64,000 bases of DNA from Paramarasmius palmivorus (lineage: Eukaryota > Basidiomycota > Agaricomycetes > Agaricales > Marasmiaceae), in contig JAYKXP010000018.1 in assembly GCA_037176845.1 (NCBI GenBank), positions 186,001 through 250,000 on the forward strand. Reading direction: 5' to 3'. A program made the position numbers and the translations under genes. The notes beneath the pieces are model-generated. The model saw nothing but the letters and a program-made list of their open reading frames with translations. It had not been told where the DNA came from and did no database searches. Numbering within the stretch: position 1 is the first letter of the stretch; every line of letters starts with the position of its first letter. Shown here one piece after another: positions 38,501-51,060 of the stretch.

Positions 38501-41500
38501 TCCAATGAGAATTGTGACATACTCTGTCCCGAATTGGGCAACCCCGACCATCTCTTCGTAGACAGCTTCATGCAGTGCAGTCGCTCGTGAACGGGCAATG
38601 ACAGCATCGACATCGACATGAGTAATGCCCCCAGGACTGATTTCTGGTTTGCCGTACCCAAGCTTGCCGTAGGCATGGATAGAGTCGAAAGGCGGTTCCG
38701 ATCGTGTCCATGAAAGATCACCCTGCATACTCTCTGCAAAATGGTATGAATGAAATGGCTTTGAAATGAGTGAAACGCGACGTACGAAGGGCACTAGAAG
38801 ACTTGACGCTCCATCTGTCCCCTTCTTGTGATACCTTCAATGTAGCAGCAGGCACCGAACCATCAAGGATGAAAGCAGACTCGAAACGGCAGTCCCAAAC
38901 CGAGGTCACGTCAGGGAACTCGAGAGCCATTTCGATATAAGCAGCAGCAGGAATGAGATTCTGGAATATAAATGGTCAAATATGCACTATTTATCTAGGA
39001 TCGTGAAGACACCTACCGATTGATCGATGACATGGTCGGCCATCCAATCTTCAGGTAGGCTTGGGCTAACCCGCAGACGTTCACCATTGAGCGGTCTTTG
39101 AGGCGGAAGGAGCTTTTCGAGGTAGCTCTGCACACGCGGAGCAATAGTGAAGTACTTGGGCTGGAAGGGATACTTGGGTCCTTCAATCCTGCCGGGAGGG
39201 CAGCCGTTCAAAAGAGCAAAGTTAACCTATATTGTCAAAGAGACCAAAGTCAGTACCATGCCTGAGGAAAGATACAAAAATCGTACGGAGTTTACGCCAG
39301 ATACCAAGAGCTGACCAATGGATTCATAGAGGGTGTCGAGTTCAGTTGGTGGTCTGACGCCTGGCTTGAGGTGACGAGCAGACGGAGGCCGTTTGCTTCC
39401 AGCAACAGACTCGTGGGCGCCCATTTGCTTAATGTACTGTTTATCATCATCAGTACCCTGGATGCGAGGATTGAAAGGAGGTAGCGCATACCTGAGAGAG
39501 AACAGGATGAGGAGCAATCTCAACGAAAGTTGTCGACTCTCCGTACTTCTCCAACAAATTAGGGACGGCAGTCGAGAAGCGGACCGGTTGGCGCATGTTA
39601 TTCCACAAATAGTCGACGGTATAATCCTCCTTCACGAATTCAGCGGTGACAGTTGACATGACAGGGACCGTGGGCTTGTGAGGACCAGGATAAGATGCGA
39701 AGATGCGGTAAAGCTCTTGTCGGTACTGAGCTTCGCATGGGTCAACGTAAGGCGAGTGCACTGCAGTACCAACGCGAAGTTTACGAGCCATGACACCTGA
39801 GACCCACTGGTCGATATAGCTGGTGAGCTCGTCCACTAAATACTCGGCTCCAGAGACACCGAAATCAGTGGGACTGTTGCGTGCGGCTATGTACAAGGAG
39901 TCGGAGACTCCAGCTCGTGGGTTGTCGGAAAGGTCAACGACGGCATCGATGTAATCTTGGATGGTCTGCTCATCACAGCCGGAAATGGCAACCATCGCAC
40001 CGCCAATGTTGTCGACGAGGCAGAGAGCACCACCTCGAGCAATAGCGATCTTCACAACCATCTACTCGTATTGTTAGTGAATACTAGATAATGAAGAACA
40101 GGTGGGACATACTTCGCGAGGCATAGCACCACTGGCATACAGAACAGCGGTTTCGCCAATACTGTGACCGACGATGGCATCGGGCTTCAAGCCAAGATAG
40201 GTCAAAAGGTCGAACAGAGCGATCTGGAAGAACGCGATACTGATGGAGATAACGTCCGCCGGCCACGACAGAGACTTGGCAAGGATCGAATCCTTGGGTG
40301 GATTAGGAAGGAAAAGACCAGAATTAGCGAGGAATGATTTGCCAGTGTACTCGGTATGGACTTTGTCACAGGCCAGGATACTCTCGCGGAAGACAGAGTA
40401 TTTCATGAAGAGGTCACGGCCTTGTTGCCAGTGTTGAGGACCTACGACGGCTATCAGCACCATATCGAAACCAAGAAGAATCCATACATACCTTGACCGG
40501 AAAAACAGAAAACCAAAGGGACTGCACGCTTCGAGACCATAACGGGCTCGGAAAATTTGACCTGGCTGAGTGAATCGCCAACAGCATACGATCTCCAGCT
40601 CATCTGACGAGCACGGGATCCCAGGTGTTCGGAAAGTAGGGCGGGATCAACGTCGCAATAGTCGGCTTTGTAGCTTTCGATAAGAGAGTTGACGCCACGA
40701 GGAGTGAGACCTCCAACTGTGAATAAATAAGGTGCGGTATTGAGACCATGATAATCTGGAAGGACGGGTCTGGCGTCGTGATCCCGAAGGACAGTGTGTC
40801 CGCATGAACCTTGGTACACAATGTTAGTACATATCCACCGATTTGGAGATAGCTCTTACCTCCAAAGCCGAAACTTGAAATCGATGCGATAAGACCTTGG
40901 TCGCGATCATGAGGCACGAAATCTTCAGCCTCAGTTGGAACTCGTAAGTTGTATTTCTCAAAGTTAATCTTGGATGATGGTTTCTTGAAGTAGCCGTTCG
41001 GTAGTATTTGCTTGCGGTCCAGCATCATGACAACCTTGTCAACGCTGATCAGCACACAATAAATATATGAAGAAAAAGCCACGTACCTTAACCAAAGAAC
41101 TCATGTAAGCACCCATTTCACCGTGACCGACGTTACTCTTGACTGAACCAATAACAATCTCACGTCCTTCCCGACCGTCTGAGAAACAAGCACCAGCAGC
41201 GTTGGCCTCGAACTGATCGCCGACAATGGTTCCGGTACCGTGAAGCTCGACAAAGTCAGCTTGGTTGGGCACCAGTCCAGCATCAGCATATGCATTCTTG
41301 ATGGCCTGTCGATACAATTGAATTAAATAGGTCAGGTTGAATTTGCAGAATACATACTTGAGTCTGAGCGTCAGGGCTTGGTGTAGTAAGAGAGCCCATC
41401 AAAGAGCCACATGAGGTCAGAGCACTGCCAACGAGCGTAGCAGTGATGCGGTCATGGTCTCGAACAGCGAGATCGTGTCGCTTGATAACCACAGCGCCAA

Positions 41501-42541
41501 CTAGAAGTTGAAGCTTAGGTCTTCGATCATAGGAAATAGGTTTGAAGTACTCACCAACATCACCACGTGCATATCCATTGGCATCCTCATCGAAGGATTT
41601 GGAGATACCATCCGGGCTGAGAACTCCTAGCTGACTGAAGGAAGAGGTTTCGAGAGGGCTAAGAATGACGTTGACACCAGCGACAACGGCTTGGTCACAT
41701 TCGCCGTTCCTAATAGCCTGGACTGCGAGGTGCATGGCAGTTAGACTGGAAGAGCAAGCCGTATCGACAGGCATCGAAGGGCCAGTCATGTCGAAGACGT
41801 AGCTGATACGATTGGCATTGATTGCAAGCGAGGTGCCGGTCATATAGTAGGCCCCCGCATCGGTGATATCCATAGTAAAAGGGGGTCCTCCACCTGCACA
41901 ACCAACATAGACACCAGTGTTGGTGCCGCGGTAGTCAACTCCACTGCGTTGCAAGGCGTTAAAGGCCTGGTGAAGTCTATGAAGATAATCAGAATGCCAC
42001 GTTCCTATAGGCCTGATGTTATAGAGCTTACGCAGCTGTCTGAGAACAAGACATTTGTGCAGCTTCAGCGGGAGTGATACCAAATTCTTGAGTGTCAGCG
42101 AGGGTCTACAAAAAATCCAATGAGCACTGCCATCGTAGACTTGAAGGGCAGATAGTACTCACAAAGTTCGGAATGAAGCCACCCTTAGTCTTGAAGAAGA
42201 AAGAAGGTGGGTGAGATTGTATCAAGTGAAGAGGGAACGACAAGGCTTACGGTGACGATTTTGCCGGGCTGGGTGCCATGATAAGCCTCAGCGTTCCAGC
42301 GGTCCTTTGGTACGGTAATAATACCAGAGCCACGAGACTTGAGGAACTCGAAAAATTCTTCAGTGTCTAGTCCATCGTCGACACCGCCTGGGGCGGCGAT
42401 GGACATACCTGCGAGAAATATCGCGTCAACTACGCGTCAAATGTCAAAGAAAGAATAAGATAACGCACCAACGATGGCCATAGCATGGGAGTCGGTAGTG
42501 GCATAGCTGGGGCGGGTGGTAGAGTATGGGGTTGAAACCAT
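32593..42541 (-). CDS. PKS-2: highly reducing PKS, KS-AT-DH-cMT-psiER-KR-ACP-TE (polyene-synthase type)
   Basis: About 2,600 residues, the same domain order and intron style as PKS-1 and PKS-3. KS: DTACSSSL (Cys codon 41754-41756), ELHGTGT, KSNVGH. AT: GHSIGE and VHSPYVD. DH: DWMADHVIDQS joined to NLIPAAAYIE, and HPALMDAVFQ. The cMT is intact: LEVGAGTGRFTALLG and AFDVLHATP (catalytic His present). ER remnant: PGHSEFSGKV is present, but the nucleotide loop is LHAGDCSPAAVA, lacking GGVG. KR: GGIGGLG and NYAAAQ. ACP: GLDSL with Ser codon 33723-33725. TE: HGAGGG, GFSFG, LPGTHFG. It should build a C-methylated conjugated polyene acid; the product is inferred. A Ser/Pro-rich variable insert lies between MT and ER (about 36300-36600). 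Start codon 42539-42541, with a TATA-like box about 90 bases upstream. Its promoter is shared, head to head, with the cleavage oxygenase gene. Confidence 0.9.
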
Positions 42542-43663
42542 TATGAAGAATGAGTATGTACGAGCAACCGGTCGAAGTCAAGCTGGCTGGGGTTTTGGAT
42601 GGGGTCTTTCGACGCAAGCGCAGTGCTTATAAAGGCTTCTCATCTTTGAATCTTGACTTGAGCGCATGACTCGCGAAATGCGAAATCTATCGTGAACTGG
42701 TTCAAAGATAACGACCCGACCCAAACTAGATCAGGCTCGCCTGCAAACGATGTGAATATGTTAGCGGCACAGCTACAATTTGAGCAGATCGTTACCTGTC
42801 AAAAAAATAGCTTCAGATGTGAGGGTGTTGAAAATCGGAATTGCGAGGCTGTAGAGATCATGATGGTTGAGGTGTAAGAAATTTTAGCGCCCTTTACAAA
42901 CAAACAAACGTATTGCAGCGCTCGGGCTCCGCTACTGGAAGGCAGCCGACTCAAAGTGAGCGAGCCTGGACCTACTGTTACAAGCTGAAACCGTCGGATA
43001 AATTCCAAAAATTGGTCGAAATAGACTCGGAATGAAGAAGAGAGAGAGGAAAACTATCGTTGCTCGCCGGCCTCAGGTCTCTGATCCAAAACTTGAGAAG
43101 AGAGGTTCTTCTCGGGTTCTTCTCGGTCTTTCCCTGACTGAGCTTCATGTAGACTCTTTGCGTATCTTTACCGGTATTAATCCTCCGAAGAATAGTATTA
43201 GAGCGCTTCCCTGCTGTGATACTAATAGAAGAATGCCTGTGCTTCAAGTACATTTCAAAAGGAACGTGTTCTACATGTTTTCATACGTTCATAGGTAGGT
43301 AGAAGCTCTACTGCGATATGTCACCTGAACAGAGCACAACAGAGGGCCCTTGAGGGGAAGAAGCCGTCCGTATTCCTTGGGGAAGAGAACGACCCGAGCC
43401 CACTCCATCATCGTAATTCCTTTTTCGGCGACGGGATCGGACCGTGCCTAATTGGGGAATTGCGACTTGTCACTACCCACCATTGAACGAACCCCGTAAA
43501 TCGTGGCAGATCTGTGATTCCATCGCTGCGCGAGCTCGGGAAAGAAAAGAGGGTTGCCATACTCATGTCAAACGGTTCCTGATTGCTGCAGTGTCTCATT
43601 CCGGCGAGGCTCCAGGATTCATTGAAACGTGTTCTTCGCATTCCTTCCTTTCTTCCTCTTCAA
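42542..43663. other. Divergent promoter region, PKS-2 / cleavage oxygenase
   Basis: The 1.1 kb between two divergent start codons would have to drive PKS-2 leftwards and the oxygenase rightwards. No convincing gene lies in it. It has a TATA-like box for PKS-2, a short imperfect duplication of GGTTCTTCTC near 43103-43130, and CT-rich sequence before the oxygenase start. Confidence 0.55.
42626..42635 (-). promoter_or_regulatory. Probable TATA box of PKS-2
   Basis: On the minus strand this reads CCTTTATAAG, about 88 bases upstream of the PKS-2 start codon. PKS-3 has a comparable element (TTATAAA) about 75 bases upstream. Position and likeness support a core promoter; no experimental evidence. 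Confidence 0.5.
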
Positions 43664-45508
43664 ATGCTCTCCCGTTCTTTCTTCCTCACTCGACGCGCAG
43701 GTCTCGCTAACTACTCGACCATACAGAAGACCAGTATGCACTCTTATGCCATTGGATTCGAAAATGCCCCGGAGCAACGCGTTCCAGTCGACCTGGAGGT
43801 TAAGGGCGAGATTCCTTCATGGTTGAGTGGTGTTTTGTACCGCACAGGCCCTGGAACCTATCGAATCCCTTCTGCAAAAGACCCTTCTCAGATTGTCGAC
43901 ATCCAGCACTGGTTCGATGGCCTGAGCATGAACCATCGTTTCGAGATCCACCCTGGCGGCCAAAGGGTTTCTTACCGTTCTAGAAAGGCTTCGGAAGACT
44001 ACGAAAAACGTATCTCGGAACATGGAAAGATCCCAGGAATTGCTTTTGGCCAGCAGCCGGACATTTGCCAGAGCATTTTCCGCAAATTCTTCACCGTATT
44101 CGAGCAGATGCGCTCTCCACCAACCTCTGGCGGCTCTCCTTCTGGTTCCAACGTCCAGGTTACACTCACTCCAAACATGCCGGGATGGCAGGGTATCATT
44201 GAGAACCTCCCAAACAAACTAACGCACCAACATTCCGGCCCTCAGTATCTCGTTGCAAAGACCGATGCAGACGGCCTTCAAATGATTGACCCTGTTTCCC
44301 TCGAACCCCTCGCTACTGGAACCTACAAAACGTTGGATCCTCGTCTCGATGGCCAGTTGAGCGCGGCCCATTCGTGTCGAGACAAGGAAACCAACGAGTT
44401 CTTCAACTATACATGCAAACTCGGAGGTCGATTCCCAACGTACAAAGTCTTCCGATTCAAAGACGATGGCTCAGTCGATATCTTAGCTGAAATTAAGGAT
44501 GCGCCTGCCTCTTACCTCCACTCTTTCGCCATGACCTCGAAATATGTCGTTCTCGCAATTTGGCAGGCTCACATCACTGGGTACGTGATAGTAATCTACT
44601 CTGTTAAGCTTCTTCTGACATTCTTTATGTAGTTACGGAATGTCGATCCTATACAACCAGAACATTGCTCAATCAATTGACAAGAAATGGAACCCCAAGA
44701 AGAACAGCTTCTTCTATGTCATTGATAAAGCAAGCGGCGGCGTCGTAGCGAAATACGAGGTGAGCAGACTCGGAGTTTCTTATCTCTACACGCTAATTTT
44801 TCGTACCCAGACACCTCCCTTCTTCTGTTTCCACCAACTCAACGCATTTGATGATCCCGCCAAGGACGACATCATCATTGACATGTCCGTTTACGATGAT
44901 CACTCCGTGATTGACAGTCTGTATCTCGACAAACTGCGAAACCTCAATGCCGAGAACCCCATGTTAATGGGGCGCGCACGACGATTCCGACTTGCATCTG
45001 TCACTTCGCCTAAGTCCTCGACCTTGAAGACTAGAACAGCCGATGTCGAATTCACACTTCCTCAGTCGGAATCTATCGAACTACCTACCATCAACCCTGC
45101 AAACTACCACAAGCCTTACAGATATAGTTATGGTATAAACAAGCTAGATCCCCGTGCACATCACACGTTCGCAGACAGGATAATCAAGGTACGTAGAGAT
45201 GTTTCTACCTTGTCTTCTGTACTCTGTATCCCTGATCATATTCGGTCCAGCTTGACATGGAGAGTATTGATGGAGGACACAAGGTCTGGGGTATACCAGG
45301 GTACACGCCTAGCGAGCCTATCTTCGTTCCACGTCCTGGAGCCGAAGACGAGGATGACGGAGTGGTTCTCAGTGTTGTTCTTGACGGAGATAGGAGAAAG
45401 AGCGTGCTGATTGTTTTGGATGCGAAGGAGATGAAGGAATGCGCGAGGGCTGAAATGGAGACTGCTTTCCCTATTGGATTCCACGGACTTTGGTCGCAGC
45501 ATAACTAG
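43664..45508 (+). CDS. Carotenoid cleavage oxygenase family enzyme
   Basis: Four exons joined by introns near 44580, 44762 and 45189, about 560 residues. Known family members are non-haem Fe(II) enzymes that cut a conjugated double bond to two carbonyls. The four iron-ligand His are visible in order: SAAHSCRD, SYLHSFAMT, FFCFHQLNAFDD, and PIGFHGLW at the C-terminus. The N-terminal signature SGVLYRTGPGTYRI and WFDGLSMNHRFEI are also typical. The first 25 residues (MLSRSFFLTRRAGLANYST) could be a mitochondrial presequence; alternative starts are 43583 and 43736. It is closest in style to fungal BCO/Cco1/CarT-like enzymes that make retinal or apocarotenoids. No carotenoid synthesis gene lies nearby; instead it is divergent from a polyene PKS. 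A role in cleaving the PKS polyenes is a reasonable inference; a carotenoid substrate remains the main alternative. Confidence 0.9.
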
Positions 45509-46199
45509 AATAGAATACACATTCTTTATTCCCAGAACTCCAATTTCCTACTTAGCTGTATCTCGACATTTATAATACACTTGTTTCATCTCAATCCTCC
45601 AGAACATGCATCGTATCTGGTGCAATGCAGATTGTGGCTTGGGTGACACGTCTTTGATAGTTGTCGAATAGATCTTTATCATGTTAAAAATAGCTCGAGC
45701 GCTTCGAATACCGACAGTGGTGAACAAATTGGCGATAAGCGACTTGGTGCTATGATACCTATGATACACGACTATTCCAGTAGTGAAACATTTCAAACAT
45801 ACCCACAGGGAAAGATCTGTATCGTCTTTGACGATATCATGGACAGGGAGCTGTGGCGTCGGGAATCGGAAAGGGGAGCAGACCACTATCAGACGGTATC
45901 GTTTCAACGCAAAATTTAGACGAAAGATCGCCCCATAAATGCGCGATAGCTTGCGCATTAGGAGAGAAACTTCTAGGCATGATTGGCAGGAGGGTTCAAC
46001 CGCATGAAAAGAAGATTGTGGGTAGAGAAATGACATTCACATCAATGTTGTAGGTGTCGCACAAGTCCCTGGTGCGTCTAGGAACCGCGCGTTTCAATCG
46101 ACGGCCGTTGGTATGCTGATGGTTCGCAGTATCTTTCAGGCAGCTCTAGCTGGAGCCCGGTATGTTCTCATCACAGGGCACTCTCGAACATCCAACTCC

Positions 46200-46224
46200 A
46201 AACTGTCATCGGAGATGACAGTTT
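46200..46224. repeat. Perfect 11-bp inverted repeat with 3-nt loop
   Basis: Left arm AAACTGTCATC (46200-46210), loop GGA, right arm GATGACAGTTT (46214-46224). Either strand could fold into a hairpin. A protein-binding operator, a terminator-like structure or a tiny mobile-element relic are all possible. Confidence 0.85.
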
Positions 46225-46227
46225 GAC

Positions 46228-46246
46228 GGAAATCCCCGGGATTTCC
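46228..46246. repeat. Perfect 9-bp palindrome with 1-nt centre
   Basis: Left arm GGAAATCCC (46228-46236), centre C, right arm GGGATTTCC (46238-46246). It starts three bases after the preceding inverted repeat ends. It could be a dimeric transcription-factor site in the oxygenase/MFS-B gap. Confidence 0.85.
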
Positions 46247-47834
46247 TGCAGTGACACTTCGGCATGGTAGAGATTCGAGCATGATCTGGCAATAGTATCA
46301 AAGGTCTTCTGTAAACATCGTGCTAGGAAGATAGAAAGAGATATTCGCACCTCTATATCTACCATTTACACTCCTACATTAAACAAATCATATGTAATTT
46401 CGTTCAGAAGGTAGGGGAGGGTAGGCCACGTGGGTGTAGTTGCCGCGGATCAGTCTGCCGCCCAATTGCCGCCTTCTAATATCCCACACCGACGCCAAGC
46501 CTAGCCTTCTCGACCTCTTCCGATGACCATGCTCCCAACAAGAATCTCGAAAACTTCAGAGTGCCGACCTCAGCCGGCCTTTGCATCTTCTATATTAGAT
46601 CTTCGTTCTTCTTCAAACATAGGAAAAACAAGTAATTCAACGAACAACGGTGAGCCTTCTCGAGTCTTTGCTGTGTTAATGAAATCTAATGTACAGGTTC
46701 AGAGCTCCAACGCCGACAAAGCAACATAAAACGCAATGATTCCATCAAACATCACGTCCTGTCATTCCTTTCAGCGATAATCACCACCGCTATCAACGAA
46801 TTGTCCGATGGCCCGCCACTTAATTGAATGATCACAACGTTGTGAAGATATCCCATGTGCGGAAATGTTCCCGACGCGACGCTACGTGTGTTCGGTGTTT
46901 CACGCCTCTGTTATCGGGGAAATCGAATAAAGTGAGCGCGAAATAAACTGGTTCATTTTCGCGTTTTTGCTGATCGTACCTTGTCCGCCAGGACATGGTT
47001 TCATGAAGAAATACGCCAGAAATCTCTTGAAGCTCAGAAGACTCGAATCTGATCAGATTGGTAGCCATGCTGGTCGTAGTCTTCGTCGCTTAAAAAATAC
47101 ACATCCGACAAGCCAGGAGGTAGGCCGAAGTCGAGGCATCTCCAATTTGACGCTACACTTCTCAAGTTCGGTAGCGAGACACCAACTCTGAGCAGCTCAC
47201 TTTGAAGAGGCCGCGAATCTCAATGCAGACAAATAATCATAGTGAGTTATTGTCTGTTCTGTAAACCGAATCATCGTTGAACGTTTGAAGCGTTTCGGAC
47301 CCTGCGTAATATGACTGCACCTCCGGGCAGATTTCAAAGATATCTATCACCTCATTCGGCCGCCGCGATCTCTAGTTCCTTGCAGCGGCGGGATTTGCCT
47401 GCCCGCCTTTCTTCCGTCTGTAAATGGCCCAGAACTCGAGCGAATCTCGTTCGCCTTCATACGTGGTAAGTACTATGCATTGCCACTGTCAACTTTTCGA
47501 GTCCATATGCATCACGATGCTGGTCATTCTTCCCCCTTTCCTACAGGAATGGAATTAACTACGAAACGGCATCACAAGTATCCTTAGCGATGTCAATAAA
47601 TCTGGATTGAACTTTGGAAGAATCGTTGTATAGGAGTACAAATTACTCCCGTTAGGAAATCGGGAGGAGGAATGAAGAATACGACAATCGGACACCATGG
47701 CACCAACTGCACCGCCATCGCCATCCCAGTAACAATACGCGTCTTGTTATTGACTTTGACCATGGTATCCTGAATTCCTTGCCCCTTGTCTTCTCCCATC
47801 ATCACCCCTCCTTTCTGACCCTCGCTGCCGTATC

Positions 47835-49798
47835 ATGAACGATATTGCTCCAGAACAGTACTACATCTACGGACACAAAAGATATTTGGTAGCACTTGGC
47901 CTCTCGCTCATTTTATTCATTTCAGCACTGGACTCCACTATCGGTACGTCCTCGATATCTTTCGTCCTGATTGACTCTGCGACTCACTTTGATCTCTCAG
48001 TGGCCGTTGCTCTTCCTACAATCGGGTCCGATTTCAATGACTATCAGCAAACGAGTTGGCTTGTGACTGCTTACTTGCTAACTTACACTGCGTTCCTACC
48101 CATCGTTTCAAAGCTCACGGATATCCTTGGAAGGAAGCCGGTTCTGTTGGCATCGACTATATTTTTCTTAGTGAATTGATACTATTGTCTCTGGCAAATT
48201 GCATGACACTGATGTGTTGGTAGCTTTGGTCTGGAGCTTGCGGAGGCGCGAAGTCGATGGTGCAACTGATCGTCTTCCGGGCATTACAGGGCATCGGAGG
48301 GTCCGCCATATACTCTGGTGTCGTCGTGACTATCAGTACCATCGTACCACAGGTCAGTGAGGCATTATCAATTATTCAACAATTCGCTAACATGAGCCCT
48401 GGCTGTAGGAATCAGTCGCTTCTTACACCTCCATCATCGGCGCGGTCTTTGCCATCAGCAGTGTATCAGGTCCTTTGGTAGGAGGAGCGATCGTTCAACA
48501 TACTCATTGGGGTACCTTGCCTCTTACCTTTGTTGTAACAAAGAGGACTAACACACCATTGAACAGGATGGATTTTCTTCGTCAATCTGCCAATCGGTGC
48601 TCTTGGCACCGCTCTACTTTTCTACGCATTGAGTGATCCAAATATGGGTCCAATGAACCTCCAAATTCTACGTCGGCGGATTGACTGGATAGGCAGTTTC
48701 CTCCTTCTCGCTGCTAGCGTTCTCTTAGCGTTCTCTGTGAGGTCTAACACTTTTTCTTCCGCCCGGTCGTTGACCCTTCACTCCACACAGCTCCAAGTTG
48801 GAGGTACAGATGGGTATCCATGGGTTTCAGCGAAGGTGCTAACACCGCTAATCGTGTCATTCTGTATTCTTCCTGTGTTCGCCTACGTCGAGACTCAGCA
48901 TCCTGAACCCATCGTCCCTTTGAGACTTTTCAAAATCCGAAATGTCTCTCTTATCCTCGTCTTTACCCTCGCTTTAGGCGCCGGACTCTACACCCATACT
49001 ATCTTCCTACCTCAACGAATGCAGGTTGTGGACGGTTTAACGCCCATCAACGCCGGAGTACGTATGCTACCGCTGCTGTTGCTATTGGGATTCCTCAGCC
49101 CATTCGCCGGAGCCGCAGTGATGCTTTCAAGGAGTTACAGACCCTTGATGTGGTTTGCGACTTCAGTTGGGGCCGTCGGTGCTGGTTTGCTTTCCACACT
49201 CAGTCTCCCGACCAACTTCTCTCGTGTATATGGTTTCGAGACCCTTGTCGGGTTCTCTATCGGGGTCACCATCACCGTATCAACCATTATCATCCAGTTT
49301 TGCGTCGAGAGACGCGATCTGGCAGCGGCAACCGGTTTTCAATCTTTCATCAGACAACTCGGAGGGCTAGTGGCAATTGCAGTCTCGACTGCTGTTCTCA
49401 ATGACTCCGTTAACGCCTCATTTCGCTCCAATGTCCAGCTCGCCGGTTCTCCGTCACTCCTGGAAGGTGTCTTGAAGAGCCCTACCGGCGTGATCCCTTC
49501 GCTTGATCCTGCTTTGAGCACTTTCATACGAGAGGCGTATAGCAAAGGGTTCTCCAAGACTTTCATTCAGGCAGCTGCTTGGCTCACCGTTGGTGCGCTC
49601 GCCACATTTGGTCTGAAGCATCAGCTACCTCTGGCACTTAAGACTGGCAAAGGCGGTCCTGATAGCACTCAGATTGATTTGGGTAGTCAAGGTCGGGAAC
49701 TGGCGGTAGAGATGAATCGTTTACAGTCTCCTAGTACTTCGAGTTTCTTCCCTATGGAGAAGAGTGTAGGATTAGATCGATCTCAAGTCGACGTCTGA
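47835..49798 (+). CDS. MFS-B: 14-TM DHA2-type major facilitator transporter
   Basis: Six exons starting 47835-47943 and 48001 onward, with the last exon from about 48791 to 49798, about 550 residues. The same helices and motifs as MFS-A: LFISALDSTI, SKLTDILGRKPV, FRALQGIGGSAIYSGVVV, MLPLLLLLGFLSPFAGAAVM, IIIQFCVERRDLAAATGFQ. Intron positions match MFS-A at each junction I checked. It ends with a short hydrophilic tail and lacks the repeat-rich C-terminus of MFS-A. It sits between the cleavage oxygenase and PKS-3, which points to export of a cluster product or self-protection; the substrate is not determinable from sequence. Start ATG chosen by match to the MFS-A N-terminus (EQYYIYGHKRYLVALGL). 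Confidence 0.92.
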
Positions 49799-51060
49799 TG
49801 CGTGGACCCAAGTCTTGATTCTTCTGTATGTGGTATGTGTATAGCTATCAAAAAGTTATTTATATTCGACCCCTTCGTGCTAAGAACATGTTCGAGTCTA
49901 AGATTAGTGTCGTGCATGATATTGTTAGACTGATACACCCAAATCAGTGCCTGTCAACCCGCAGGACTTCATTCAAAAAGATAGCTCCCAGCGGCTCTAG
50001 ACACCTCGATGTTCTAGAATGGCCATCTGGGAGTTAGTCCAGTGAATCAACTTGATGGAAACTGCAATAACAAATGTATTCTGCGTACAGGCGCAATTAT
50101 CTCATTTGAATATCGGCGACCGCCCATCGACAATGATAATGAACCCCCAGGAACGATTTGTACTCGTAGCCTAGAGCAGTTCACCGCATCCCTGTCGGAT
50201 TCAACGATATTTGACAACAGTTGCCGATGATTAGAGGTGATCAAGGAGACATCGCCTCTATATGAAACAATGCGGCGGGCTCATCTACAGAACATCTCCG
50301 TCGTCGAACCAGAGTGAGGGTTGGAGGTTCCCCGTTTCAAGTTGAAGTTGTGATACGTGTCCAGTGGTCGCCTAGTGCACTGTCGCGCCAAACGATGGAT
50401 GCATATGCATCGGTTGTGTTGACTCTATCGGAATCGTCCCTTTTGTGTCCCTGGCATGGTTCATCCGAGTCTTTGTCTGTGGTGCCTGTCGGAGTCTAGG
50501 GAATGCGGGGTTGAGCTTGAGGAGGTGAACCTCATATTTGGTCCGGTCCATCGGAATCTTGTTAACGCTGCATTGGGTGACGGAGAGATATTGGGAAAGG
50601 GTTGGTGGATCCCTGAAGGCCTATGCAGAGGTTTGAGGTCTAAATGAGCCAGGAAACGACGGCGAACGCACCAGTTGGTGTCAGGCTCATACCCTCGCGA
50701 CTTTCAGTTCTATACAGCCTTCCAGGTGCTGAATATCCCCGCTGGAAACAAATAAAATTCTGTAAACCCTTTTTAGCGTAAGGTCCAGGGAATATGGATG
50801 AGCATTAGGTCGTCATGGTGGGTGAGGAAGAAAGGGAATTGCACGCAGCCTCGGCGAGTCAGATCTTCAGACTTGAACTTGGCACTTGGCACTTGGCACA
50901 CCCTTAGGTCGTCGAGTCGACGTCGATACTAGGGATATGAAGTGAAAGAAAATTGTGGTAAAAAAAGAAAGCCAGATAATGAATATGATACATTTGTCCG
51001 TATTGTAGCAAGTCTATGATATAGTCCTAAAAGATCAACAGATATAGTCCATACACATAA
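49799..51060. other. Convergent intergenic region, MFS-B / PKS-3
   Basis: The 1.26 kb between two convergent genes holds no supportable gene. Short frames at 49828-50244 and 50314-50647 have no motif. A 7-bp tandem run (GGCACTT) occurs at 50876-50900. Confidence 0.55.
50876..50900. repeat. Short tandem repeat, 7-bp unit GGCACTT
   Basis: About three copies of a 7-base unit in direct tandem, in the gap between MFS-B and PKS-3. No function is suggested. Confidence 0.7.

Larger units (their letters stand above)
45509..47834. other. 2.3-kb intergenic region, oxygenase to MFS-B
   Basis: No gene can be supported. A 162-codon minus-strand frame at 45548-46036 lacks recognisable motifs. The region contains two adjacent short perfect inverted repeats at 46200-46246, listed separately, and GC-rich words near 46440-46500 and 47360-47400. 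The MFS-B promoter should lie close to 47.5-47.8 kb. Confidence 0.5.

Noticed and set aside
45548..46036. 162-codon minus-strand frame after the oxygenase
   Set aside because: No motif, odd composition and no plausible splice partner; not enough to call a gene.
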